From positions 1 through 24,543 of the forward strand of contig DATMKQ010000089.1 of assembly GCA_035571275.1 (NCBI GenBank): a stretch of 24,543 nt of DNA. Reading direction: 5' to 3'. Shown here piece by piece: positions 7,133-13,968 of this stretch. Below the pieces are notes generated by a model. It searched no databases, was not told the origin of the DNA, and worked only from the letters and a program-made list of their open reading frames with translations. Source of the stretch: Trebonia sp035571275 (GTDB lineage Bacteria; Actinomycetota; Actinomycetes; Streptosporangiales; Streptosporangiaceae). Position 1 is the first letter of the stretch. Each line of letters starts with the position of its first letter. A program made the translations under genes and the position numbers.

Positions 7133-7468
7133 TCACCGCGAGGGTACGGGCGGAACACCGTCCAGTATTACGTCGCACAACTCCAGGCACTCGTTGCAGA
7201 TCCGTGTCTCACCAGCCGATGCCATGGCCGCGACCAGTTGACGCCGCTTCTCGCAGAAGCCGCACTGCTGCTCTCCGGCCTGATCGCTTACCTGCTTGAT
7301 CGTGGTGATGGGCGTGCTGGCCGTCTTCTTCGGTGCGGCCATTACCGTGTGTGTGCGGCTTACGCATTGGTCGCAGATGTGCCCGTGCGACCCGACGATC
7401 ATCACCTTGACCTGCTTTCGGCTCTGACCGCAGAACGAGCACGACAGCAGGTCTCCTGAATCGGGCAC
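7133..7468 (-). CDS. stand-alone protein with two ClpX-type C4 zinc fingers
   Basis: This 111-residue protein starts at the GTG 7468-7466, 9 bases after the stop of the flavin monooxygenase gene. It contains two copies of the ClpX zinc-binding domain (PF06689-like). The first has Cys10, 13, 32 and 35 (CSFCGQSRKQVKVMIVGSHG then ICDQC). The second has Cys69, 72, 91 and 94 (CGFCEKRRQLVAAMASAGET then ICNEC, LELCDVIL). Both use identical C-x2-C-x18-C-x2-C spacing. In ClpX this domain dimerises and captures substrates and adaptors, but here there is no AAA+ ATPase, so the protein may act as an adaptor or a small regulator. A Thr/Lys-rich linker joins the fingers. The operon position links it to aromatic catabolism; the role is inferred. 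Confidence 0.85.
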   Translation of the reverse strand: MPDSGDLLSCSFCGQSRKQVKVMIVGSHGHICDQCVSRTHTVMAAPKKTASTPITTIKQVSDQAGEQQCGFCEKRRQLVAAMASAGETRICNECLELCDVILDGVPPVPSR

Positions 7469-7477
7469 GCGCCCAGC

Positions 7478-8749
7478 TTATGTCCTTTGGGGTTCGACGA
7501 ACGGGCCGCCGGCCGAGTCGAGCGGGATCGGGTGGAACATCTCCGGCTCCTCGTCCGCGGTGAGCGCGGTGCGCTCGTACAGCCAGTCGACGAAGCTGTA
7601 GTCGTAGGTGTCGCGGGCGCGCAAGATCGCGTTGCGCCGCAGTCGCCTGGGACCGTCGAGGTGCCACAGATCGCCCCACGTCCGCGAGGTGAGCACGACC
7701 CGCCGGCAGTGTTCGGCGCGCACCGCCTCGTAGCCGGCCAGGGCGGCGTCCCAGTCGACCTCGAGGCCGTCGGGCGTGGCGACCGCGCGGCTGGCGGCGT
7801 GCTCCGCGAGCACCCAGCCGTCCTCGATCGCCATGATCGCGCCCTGGGCGATGTACTGCAGCGGCGGGTGGGCCGCGTCGCCGAGCAGCGTGATCCGGCC
7901 GTACACCCAGGTCGAGATCGGGTCGCGGTCGAACATTCGCCACCAGCGGTCACGCCACATCAGCGGCAGCCCGTTGCGAACGTTGTCGCAGCTGTTCCCG
8001 AAGGCGGCGTCGAGCTCGTCGGGCGTGCCCCAGTCGTCCTCGCCGGCCCGGGCCCGCGGCGACTCGAACACGGCGACCTGGTTGAACATCTCGCCGCCAC
8101 GCAGCGGGTACTGCACGAAGTGCCGACGCGGCCCGATGTAGACGACGACGTCGGTCTCTGAGACGTTGTTCTGCCGGACCCTGTCGATTGGCACGGTGCC
8201 GCGGTAGGCGACGTACGCGGAGTTCACCGGCTCGTCGTCGGCCAGCAGCTTCCGTGCCGCCGAGCGCAGCCCGTCGGCGGCGACTACCACGCTGGCCTGT
8301 CCGCAGCCGCCGTCGGCGAGCGTCACCGCGGCTCCGCTCTCCGTGTTCTGGTAGCCGGTCACTTCCTGGCTGGTTAGCAGCTCGGCGCCCGCGTCCTGGC
8401 AGGCGGCAAGGAACAGCCCGTGCAGGTCGCTGCGGTGTATGACCATGTAAGGAAAGCCGTACCGGCGTTCGGCGTCGCGCAGGTCCAGGCGGGTGAGCAC
8501 GCTGCCGTCGAGCGCGTCCCTCATGATGAGGTTGTCGACCAGGACGCCCAGTTTCTTCGCCGAGTCGAGCAGTCCGTACTCGTGCAGGATCCGGGTGCAG
8601 TTCGGGGCGATCTGGATGCCCGCCCCGACCTCGCCGAACTCCTTCGCCCGCTCCAGGACGCGCACCCGCAGCCCCTTGCGGATGAGGGCGTACGCGGCGG
8701 ACAGCCCGCCGATGCCGCCTCCGACGATGATCACGTCCGGCTCAGTCAT
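7478..8749 (-). CDS. FAD-dependent monooxygenase, probable 3-hydroxybenzoate 6-hydroxylase
   Basis: The 423-residue group A flavoprotein monooxygenase has three standard motifs: GGGIGGL (10-16) for ADP binding, the DG motif VVVAADGLRSAARK (DG at 159-160), and the GD motif ITLLGDAAHPPLQYIAQGAI (GD at 290-291). The PPLQYxAxGAxMAIED stretch is typical of 3-hydroxybenzoate 6-hydroxylases and close relatives such as salicylate-type hydroxylases. The reaction would be NADH-dependent para-hydroxylation of 3-hydroxybenzoate to gentisate. The ATG start at 8749 overlaps the stop of the gentisate dioxygenase gene by 4 bases, which strongly supports gentisate as the product. A salicylate 5-hydroxylating role cannot be excluded. 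There is no signal peptide; it is cytoplasmic. Confidence 0.85.
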   Translation of the reverse strand: MTEPDVIIVGGGIGGLSAAYALIRKGLRVRVLERAKEFGEVGAGIQIAPNCTRILHEYGLLDSAKKLGVLVDNLIMRDALDGSVLTRLDLRDAERRYGFPYMVIHRSDLHGLFLAACQDAGAELLTSQEVTGYQNTESGAAVTLADGGCGQASVVVAADGLRSAARKLLADDEPVNSAYVAYRGTVPIDRVRQNNVSETDVVVYIGPRRHFVQYPLRGGEMFNQVAVFESPRARAGEDDWGTPDELDAAFGNSCDNVRNGLPLMWRDRWWRMFDRDPISTWVYGRITLLGDAAHPPLQYIAQGAIMAIEDGWVLAEHAASRAVATPDGLEVDWDAALAGYEAVRAEHCRRVVLTSRTWGDLWHLDGPRRLRRNAILRARDTYDYSFVDWLYERTALTADEEPEMFHPIPLDSAGGPFVEPQRT

Positions 8750-9852
8750 CGGGCGGTTCCCTCAGTCCGGGCCAGGCCGAGGGCCTCGAAGACCGGCGAG
8801 TCGCTGAACCGGAACAGGTCGAGGGCCCCGGAGTCGGAGTCCGTGGCGCCAGCCTCGGAACGGGCCGAAAACGGCTCCCAGGACGGGACCACGAACAGGT
8901 CGCCGCGGGTCACCGACCAGGTCGCGGCCCCGACGGTGACGGTTCCCGAGCCGTCGAAGACGGCGTACACCGACGATCCGGTCTCGCGAACCGGCGCGGT
9001 CTGGGTTCCGCGCGTGATGCGGTGCATTTCCGCGCGGATGGTGGGCAGCACGTCGGCGCCGGTGGCCGGGTCGGTGAAACGGACGGCGGCGTGGCCGGGC
9101 TGCACCGTGCCGCCGAACCCTTCGGCCTCGATGGCGAGCTGGTCAGCCAGTGCCCGGTCGGTGTGCTCCCAGCGGTAGGCGAATAGCGGCGAGCCCGCCG
9201 TGCCCGGCCCCCCCGTGCTCGCGGCGACCGGGCGCAGCCCAGGGTGGCCCCACAGCCGCTCGGACCTGGACCTGTCCGGTGTGGCGTGCTCGGCGTCGCT
9301 GAGCCGGTCTCGTCCCTGCTGGAAGAACTGCGTGTCGGTGACGTACTGGAACGGGATGTCCAGCCCGTCGATCCACGCCATCGGCTTCGCGGTCGCGTTG
9401 TGGTGGGCGTGCCAGTTCCAGCCCGCCTGCGGCAGGAAATCGCCGCGCCGCATCGCGATGGGATCGCCGTCCACGACCGTCCAGACGCCCTCGCCCTCGA
9501 CCACGAACCGGAAGGCGTGCTGGGTGTGCCGGTGCTCCGGGGCGTCCTCGCCTGGCATCAGGTACTGGATCGCCGCCCACAGCGTCGGCGTGGCGAACGG
9601 CCGGCCGCCGAGCCCCGGGTTGGCCAGCGCGATCGCGCGCCGCTCGCCGCCACGACCCACCGGCACGAGCTCGCCCGCCCGGGCCGCGAGCTCGCGCAAC
9701 CGCTGCCACCGCCACAGGTGCGGCACCGCCCGCGACCGGGGGTGGGCGGGCATCAGATCGCCGATCTCGGTCCACAGCGGGACAAGCAGTTCCCGCTCAA
9801 AGCCGCGGTACAGGTCCTCAAGCTCCGGCGTCACGTCAGCAGAAGAGGTCAT
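8746..9852 (-). CDS. gentisate 1,2-dioxygenase
   Basis: The enzyme cleaves gentisate between C1 and C2 to maleylpyruvate using Fe(II) and O2. The 368-residue bicupin protein has a first cupin with the metal-binding HRHTQHAFRFVVEGEG (His107 and His109) and GWNWHAHHN (His148). The second cupin (about 255-345) has LPTIRAEMHRI, SVYAVFDGSGTVTVG and GDLFVVPSWEPF. Length and motif order agree with known gentisate dioxygenases, which are usually 340-380 residues. The ATG at 9852 overlaps the lhgO-like stop codon (ATGA, 9849-9852), and its own stop overlaps the monooxygenase start, so all three are translationally coupled. The usual downstream partners, maleylpyruvate isomerase and fumarylpyruvate hydrolase, are absent here. 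Confidence 0.93.
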   Translation of the reverse strand: MTSSADVTPELEDLYRGFERELLVPLWTEIGDLMPAHPRSRAVPHLWRWQRLRELAARAGELVPVGRGGERRAIALANPGLGGRPFATPTLWAAIQYLMPGEDAPEHRHTQHAFRFVVEGEGVWTVVDGDPIAMRRGDFLPQAGWNWHAHHNATAKPMAWIDGLDIPFQYVTDTQFFQQGRDRLSDAEHATPDRSRSERLWGHPGLRPVAASTGGPGTAGSPLFAYRWEHTDRALADQLAIEAEGFGGTVQPGHAAVRFTDPATGADVLPTIRAEMHRITRGTQTAPVRETGSSVYAVFDGSGTVTVGAATWSVTRGDLFVVPSWEPFSARSEAGATDSDSGALDLFRFSDSPVFEALGLARTEGTAR

Positions 9853-11075
9853 AGCCCTAGCCTGCGGGCGGCCGGCTCGGTGTCAAGCGCGGAAACGATG
9901 TGCTCCGCGATCGCGAGGCTGGAGGTCGCGGCCGGGGACGGGGCGTTGCGGACGAGCAAAACGCGGTCCGTCGACTGCAACACGAAGTCGTCGACCAGGC
10001 TGCCATCCCGGCGCACCGCCTGCGCCCGGACGCCGGCCGTCGACCGGACCATATCGCCGGACCGCATATCGGGCAGGTACCGGCGAACGTTGGCGACGTA
10101 CCGGCGCTTGACCAGCGAATCGGTCATCTCCTTGAGCCCGTATCGCCAGTGCTGGCGGATCAGGCGCGCCGTTCCCGGCCAGCGGGCCACATCGCGCAGG
10201 TCCGCCACGTCGATGTCGCGCCAGCGATACCCCTCAAAGGCGAGGGCGAGCACCGCGTTGGGGCCCACGTGCACACCGTCGTTGACATCGCGCGTGAGGT
10301 GGACGCCGAGGAACGGATACCTCGGGTCGGGAACCGGGTAGACCATCCCCCGCACGCGATCGCGCGCCGCCGGGCGCAGCTCGTAGTACTCCCCGCGGAA
10401 GGGGACGATCCGCATGTCGGCCAGCCCGCCGACCTGTGCGGCCAGGCTGTCCCCCGTCAGGCCAGCGCAAACGATCAGCTGGTCGAAGGTCCACTCACCG
10501 CCGTCCGACCTGATCGTGACGCCCGACGCGCCCTCGGACACCGAACGCACCCGGGTGCCAAGCCGGATCGTCCCGCCCGCCGAGGTAATCTGCGTCGCCA
10601 GGGCCTGGCACATGCCCACGAAGTCCACTGAGGCGGTATGCGGCGAGTGCAGCGCCGCCGCGCCGCGCACGTGCGGCTCGATCTGGCCTATCTCCGCCTT
10701 CGAGACGCGCCGGATGCCGGGCACCCCGTTCGCCAGCGCGCGGCGCTCGATCTCGGCGAGCCCGTCAAGCTCGGCGTGGGAGCTGGCCACCACCAGCTTG
10801 CCCAGCTCACGCAGCCGGATCCCGTGCTCGGCGCAGAACTCGCGCAGCAGGGTCCCGCCGCGTAGGCACAGCTTCGCCTTCAGGCTGCCGGGGGTGTAAT
10901 AGATGCCCGCGTGCACGACGCCGCTGTTGTGCCCGCTCTGGTGGGCCGCGACGCGGGCTTCCTTGTCGAAGACGGTGACTTCGATGCCCGGGAAGCGTCG
11001 GGTGAGTTCCCTGGCGACCGCAAGCCCGACAATGCCGCCGCCGATCACCGCGGCTGTCCGCGCCCTCATCGTCAT
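9849..11075 (-). CDS. lhgO: L-2-hydroxyglutarate oxidase-like FAD enzyme (LhgO family)
   Basis: The 408-residue DAO-fold flavoprotein has its ADP-binding motif at 12-18 (GGGIVGLAVARELTRR). It also has the LhgO-typical segments HQSGHNSGVVHAGIYYTPGS, LKAKLCLRGG, PFRGEYYEL, YPVPDPRYPFLGVHLTRDV and VRNAPSPAATSSLAIAEHI. LhgO oxidises L-2-hydroxyglutarate to 2-oxoglutarate and passes electrons to quinone or oxygen. It is the first enzyme gene after lysR and overlaps the gentisate dioxygenase start by 4 bases. LhgO has no step in the textbook gentisate pathway. It may act on a different 2-hydroxy-acid arising from ring cleavage, or scavenge reduced 2-oxo acids. The start could also be the second ATG at 11069. 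Confidence 0.87.
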   Translation of the reverse strand: MTMRARTAAVIGGGIVGLAVARELTRRFPGIEVTVFDKEARVAAHQSGHNSGVVHAGIYYTPGSLKAKLCLRGGTLLREFCAEHGIRLRELGKLVVASSHAELDGLAEIERRALANGVPGIRRVSKAEIGQIEPHVRGAAALHSPHTASVDFVGMCQALATQITSAGGTIRLGTRVRSVSEGASGVTIRSDGGEWTFDQLIVCAGLTGDSLAAQVGGLADMRIVPFRGEYYELRPAARDRVRGMVYPVPDPRYPFLGVHLTRDVNDGVHVGPNAVLALAFEGYRWRDIDVADLRDVARWPGTARLIRQHWRYGLKEMTDSLVKRRYVANVRRYLPDMRSGDMVRSTAGVRAQAVRRDGSLVDDFVLQSTDRVLLVRNAPSPAATSSLAIAEHIVSALDTEPAARRLGL

Positions 11076-11084
11076 CCCGCCACC

Positions 11085-11966
11085 CTATGCCTCGTCGCGG
11101 TAAGCGGTCAGCGACCTCGATCCGCTCGCCAGCACGGTCGAGATAAGGGCCCGCACCGCCGGCCGCCTGGCCGTCCTCGGGTTGGTCTCAAGCACCAGGT
11201 CGATCGTTCCCAGTTCGGGCAGCCGGTGCCCAGGCCCTAGGGTGGTGAGCTGGGTCGGTACGAGGCTGGCGGCGAGAGCGGATACGCCGATGCCGGCGGC
11301 GACGGCCGCGATGAGACCGTTGACACCGCGGCAGACGCAGGCGCTGCGGAACGGCAAGCCCGCGCGCTGCAGGGCGCGGCGTATCTCGGTCCGCGAGATG
11401 CTCGGCGCCGCGTAAACGACCAGCGGCAGGGGCCTGGTCAGGTCGAGTTTCGTCGACGGTGTACCCACCCAGACGAGGCGTTCTCGCTTTACAAGCTGAC
11501 CCCGCTGCTCGCCGCTCGGCCGCTTGCCGATGAACACGTCCAGCTTGTCCCCCTCGAGTCGCTGGTGCAGCAGGCCGCTTTGATCGACCGTGAGGTCGAA
11601 GTCGACGAGCGGGTTGTCCCGCCGGAAGTCGCGCAGGATCTGCGGCAGCCGCGTGAGGGCGAGGTCGTCAGCGATGCCGATGCGCAGCCGTCCGCGTGGC
11701 CGCGATCCGCTGAAATATGCCGCCGCCTGTTCACTCGCGGCGAGGATGTTGCGCGCGAACCCGATCATCGCCTCGCCGTCGGCGGTGAGTGAGACCGAAT
11801 GCGTGTCCCGCAGCACGAGCGTCCGGCCGACCTGCTGCTCGAGACGGCGTATGTGCTGGCTGACGGTCGGTTGCTGGAGTCCGAGCCGGGCCGCGGCACG
11901 GGTGAAACTGCCGGTCTGCTCGACGGCCAGAAAGGTCGTGAGAAGCTGCGGGTCGTAGCCAGTCAT
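11085..11966 (-). CDS. LysR-type transcriptional regulator of the gentisate cluster
   Basis: The 293-residue protein has the N-terminal winged helix-turn-helix at 5-64 (LLTTFLAVEQTGSFTRAAAR, LGLQQPTVSQHIRRLEQQVG). A linker helix and a substrate-binding-protein-like effector domain (about 90-285) follow, including GRLRIGIADDLALTRLPQIL and GVNGLIAAVAAGIGVSALA. It ends 9 bases before the lhgO start, so it is probably the first gene of the catabolic transcript as well as its regulator. An aromatic acid is the likely effector, by context only. No ribosome-binding site precedes the ATG. A TATTAT box ends 8 bases before it, so the mRNA may be leaderless. Confidence 0.92.
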   Translation of the reverse strand: MTGYDPQLLTTFLAVEQTGSFTRAAARLGLQQPTVSQHIRRLEQQVGRTLVLRDTHSVSLTADGEAMIGFARNILAASEQAAAYFSGSRPRGRLRIGIADDLALTRLPQILRDFRRDNPLVDFDLTVDQSGLLHQRLEGDKLDVFIGKRPSGEQRGQLVKRERLVWVGTPSTKLDLTRPLPLVVYAAPSISRTEIRRALQRAGLPFRSACVCRGVNGLIAAVAAGIGVSALAASLVPTQLTTLGPGHRLPELGTIDLVLETNPRTARRPAVRALISTVLASGSRSLTAYRDEA

Positions 11967-12029
11967 AAAGATTCATAATAACTGTTAGGTAGGTAATTGC
12001 ACTTCAATATAAATCGCAGGTAGCCGAGA
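11967..12029. promoter_or_regulatory. AT-rich divergent promoter region of lysR and the MFS gene
   Basis: This 63-bp stretch is far more AT-rich than its surroundings. On the - strand, TATTAT (11980-11975) lies 8 bases before the lysR ATG, in the position expected for a leaderless start. On the + strand, TATAAA (12008-12013) is a good -10 box with a weak TTAGGT (11985-11990) at 17 bases. The predicted + start near 12020 favours the later GTG start of the MFS gene. No clear T-N11-A LysR palindrome could be singled out. Confidence 0.5.
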
Positions 12030-12077
12030 ATGTTGGAGGACAACAGGAGACAGGCAACAGGCAGGAAGGCCCTTCCA

Positions 12078-13343
12078 GTGACGACCGCCGAGGCGATTCG
12101 GCAACCGAGAGGCGCCTTCGCCGCCCTCTCCTCACGCAGCTACCGGATCTACCTCGCGGGCCAGAGCCTGGCCAATACCGGCACCTGGATGCAGAGCATC
12201 GCGCAGGACTGGCTGATATTCGACCTGACGCACAGTTCGACCGCCGTCGGCGTGACGATGGCGCTGCAGTTCCTGCCGATGCTCACGCTCGGCCTGCACA
12301 CCGGTGCGGTGGCCGACCGAGTGTCGAAGCGGCGCATCCTGCTGACCACGCAGTCGCTCAACGCGACCGTGACAGGAGCGTTGGCCGCTATCACGATCGC
12401 CGGCGCGGTACACCCTGCCGATGTCTACGTCTTCGCGTTCCTCAGCGGCTTGATCTATGCGTTTGACGGCCCGGCCAGGCAGGCGTTCGTCACCGAGGTC
12501 GTGATGGACAACCGGCTTCGCGCCGCGATCGCGCTGAACGCCGCGGTGTTCCAGGCGACCAGGCTGATCGGGCCCGCCATCGCGAGCCTGCTCATCGTCA
12601 GCGTCGGGACGGGATGGGTGTTCGCGGTCAACGCGGCCTGCTACATCGGCCCGACGATCGGCCTGCTGCGACTGCGGCCAGCCGATCTGGCGCCAGCCCC
12701 GGCCTCCCGGGCCACCCGCGAGGCCGGAACGCTGAAGACCACCATGCGGTACCTGCGGCGGCGCCCGCACGTCCTGTGGACGATCTTCCTCGTCGGGATG
12801 CTCGGTACGTTCGGGCTGAACTTCCCGATCGTGCTCACCGCGATGGCGAAGTCAACGTTCCACGGCAACGCCAGCACCTACGGCCTGTTCAACATCGTGC
12901 TCGCGCTCGGATCCGCCGCCGGCGCGCTAAGGGCCGGGGCCGCCCTGCACCCGAGGCCTCGCGTTATCGCGGTCGCGGCGGCGGCATTCGGGCTGCTGGA
13001 GGCGACCGCCGCGATCGCGCCTGACATGGCCGTCTTCCTGACCCTGCTGGCCGCCATGGGATTCGTCAACCTGGCGTTCCAGTCGATGGCGAACGCCTCG
13101 GTCCAGCTCGCCGTCGAGCCCGAACTACGCGGCCGCGTCATGGGCCTGTACATGCTGGTTTTCATCGGTGGCACGCCTATCGGGGCCCCGATCATCGGCG
13201 CGCTCACGAACCACTTCGGCCCGCGGGTCGGCATGGCCGTGTGCGGCGTCGTACCGGCGCTGGCAGCGATCGTGGCGGTGGCCGCCGCGGGCAACAGATT
13301 CGGACGACGGTCCGCGGTCGCCACCAATCGTTCCGATAATTGA
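12078..13343 (+). CDS. MFS transporter (EntS-like, MFS_3 type)
   Basis: A 12-helix major facilitator protein of 421 residues from the GTG at 12078, or 437 from the ATG at 12030. The GTG is preferred because AGGAAGG lies 8 bases upstream, and because the ATG would leave only about 10 bases of leader from the predicted promoter. Family motifs are FAALSSRSYRIYLAGQSLAN, TGTWMQSIAQDWLIFDLT and the loop 2-3 motif GAVADRVSKRRILL. The DGPARQAFVTEVV segment in the helix 4 region is typical of the enterobactin-exporter-like MFS_3 branch. It is divergent from lysR, so it could move an aromatic substrate or product. Exporters of this branch usually have broad or unknown substrates. Confidence 0.88.
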   Translation: MTTAEAIRQPRGAFAALSSRSYRIYLAGQSLANTGTWMQSIAQDWLIFDLTHSSTAVGVTMALQFLPMLTLGLHTGAVADRVSKRRILLTTQSLNATVTGALAAITIAGAVHPADVYVFAFLSGLIYAFDGPARQAFVTEVVMDNRLRAAIALNAAVFQATRLIGPAIASLLIVSVGTGWVFAVNAACYIGPTIGLLRLRPADLAPAPASRATREAGTLKTTMRYLRRRPHVLWTIFLVGMLGTFGLNFPIVLTAMAKSTFHGNASTYGLFNIVLALGSAAGALRAGAALHPRPRVIAVAAAAFGLLEATAAIAPDMAVFLTLLAAMGFVNLAFQSMANASVQLAVEPELRGRVMGLYMLVFIGGTPIGAPIIGALTNHFGPRVGMAVCGVVPALAAIVAVAAAGNRFGRRSAVATNRSDN

Positions 13344-13377
13344 CTGTCAAAATCCGCCGCCCGTGAGAGCCAGCAGA

Positions 13378-13407
13378 CGCGGGCGGGCAACCGTCCGCCC
13401 GTCCGCG
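13378..13407 (+). terminator. GC-rich hairpin after the MFS gene
   Basis: The 11-base arms CGCGGGCGGGC and GCCCGTCCGCG pair at 10 positions plus one G-T wobble, around an 8-base loop. It lies 35 bases beyond the MFS stop and just before the ribosome-binding site of the small frame upstream of the sigma gene. There is no T-run. It could stop MFS transcripts or lie in the leader of the sigma operon. Confidence 0.45.
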
Positions 13408-13421
13408 CGCATCAGGTGAGT

Positions 13422-13469
13422 ATGAAACAGCTGACGACAGGGTCCGGCACCGTGGCGAGTCGTCGGTGA
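13422..13469 (+). CDS. possible 15-residue upstream peptide overlapping the sigma gene start
   Basis: An ATG preceded by AGGTGAG opens a 15-codon frame (MKQLTTGSGTVASRR). Its TGA overlaps the GTG start of the sigma factor (GTGA, 13466-13469). The sigma GTG has no convincing ribosome-binding site of its own, so translation may be coupled through this short frame. It may equally be chance, and no amino-acid run suggesting attenuation is present. Confidence 0.3.
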   Translation: MKQLTTGSGTVASRR

Positions 13470-13966
13470 GATCGTCGCGGGACGCCGAATTCACCGACTA
13501 CGTCCAGGCGCGGCTGCCGTGGCTGCGCCGCGTCGCGTACCTGCTCTGCCAGGACTGGCAAAGCGCGGACGACCTCGTGCAGGCGGGCATCACCAGGCTG
13601 TACATCAACTGGGGCCGGGCACGCGGCGCCGCGAGCATCGACGCCTACGCTCGCACGGTGCTGGTGCGCACCTTCCTCGCCGAACGCCGGTCCGCCTGGG
13701 CCCGGCGAGTCACCCTATCCGGCGGTTACCCGGACCGGGCCGCCGCCGCCACCGACCACGACATCCGGCTCGATGTCCGCGCCGCGCTGGTGGGCCTGCC
13801 GCCCAGGCAGCGCGCCACGCTGGTGCTCCGCTTCTACTGCGACCTGCCCGTCGACGAGACCGCGAAAGAACTCGGATGCACGCCGGGCACCGTGAAGAGC
13901 CAGACCGCCAAGGGGCTGAGCGCGCTGCGCCGCGTGCTCGCGCCGGTACCGGCCGAGGAGGCCTGA
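13466..13966 (+). CDS. ECF RNA polymerase sigma factor, SigE family
   Basis: The 166-residue protein, from a GTG, contains only sigma regions 2 and 4. Region 2 is AEFTDYVQARLPWLRRVAYL then CQDWQSADDLVQAGITRLYI. Region 4 is LVGLPPRQRATLVLRFYCDL then TAKELGCTPGTVKSQTAKGL. The opening RDAEFxxYVxARxPWLRRxAYLLC is characteristic of the actinobacterial SigE-type ECF group (TIGR02983-like). It directs RNA polymerase to stress-type promoters and is normally held by a membrane-linked partner. That partner is probably the next gene, which begins 2 bases after this stop codon. No GGAAC-type autoregulatory promoter could be identified. Confidence 0.92.
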   Translation: MRSSRDAEFTDYVQARLPWLRRVAYLLCQDWQSADDLVQAGITRLYINWGRARGAASIDAYARTVLVRTFLAERRSAWARRVTLSGGYPDRAAAATDHDIRLDVRAALVGLPPRQRATLVLRFYCDLPVDETAKELGCTPGTVKSQTAKGLSALRRVLAPVPAEEA

Positions 13967-13968
13967 CC

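Noticed and set aside
13519..13968. Upstream extension of the sigma-partner reading frame through the sigma gene
   Set aside because: It is the open third-position shadow of the sigma factor. The ATG at 13969 has a good ribosome-binding site and fits the operon spacing.
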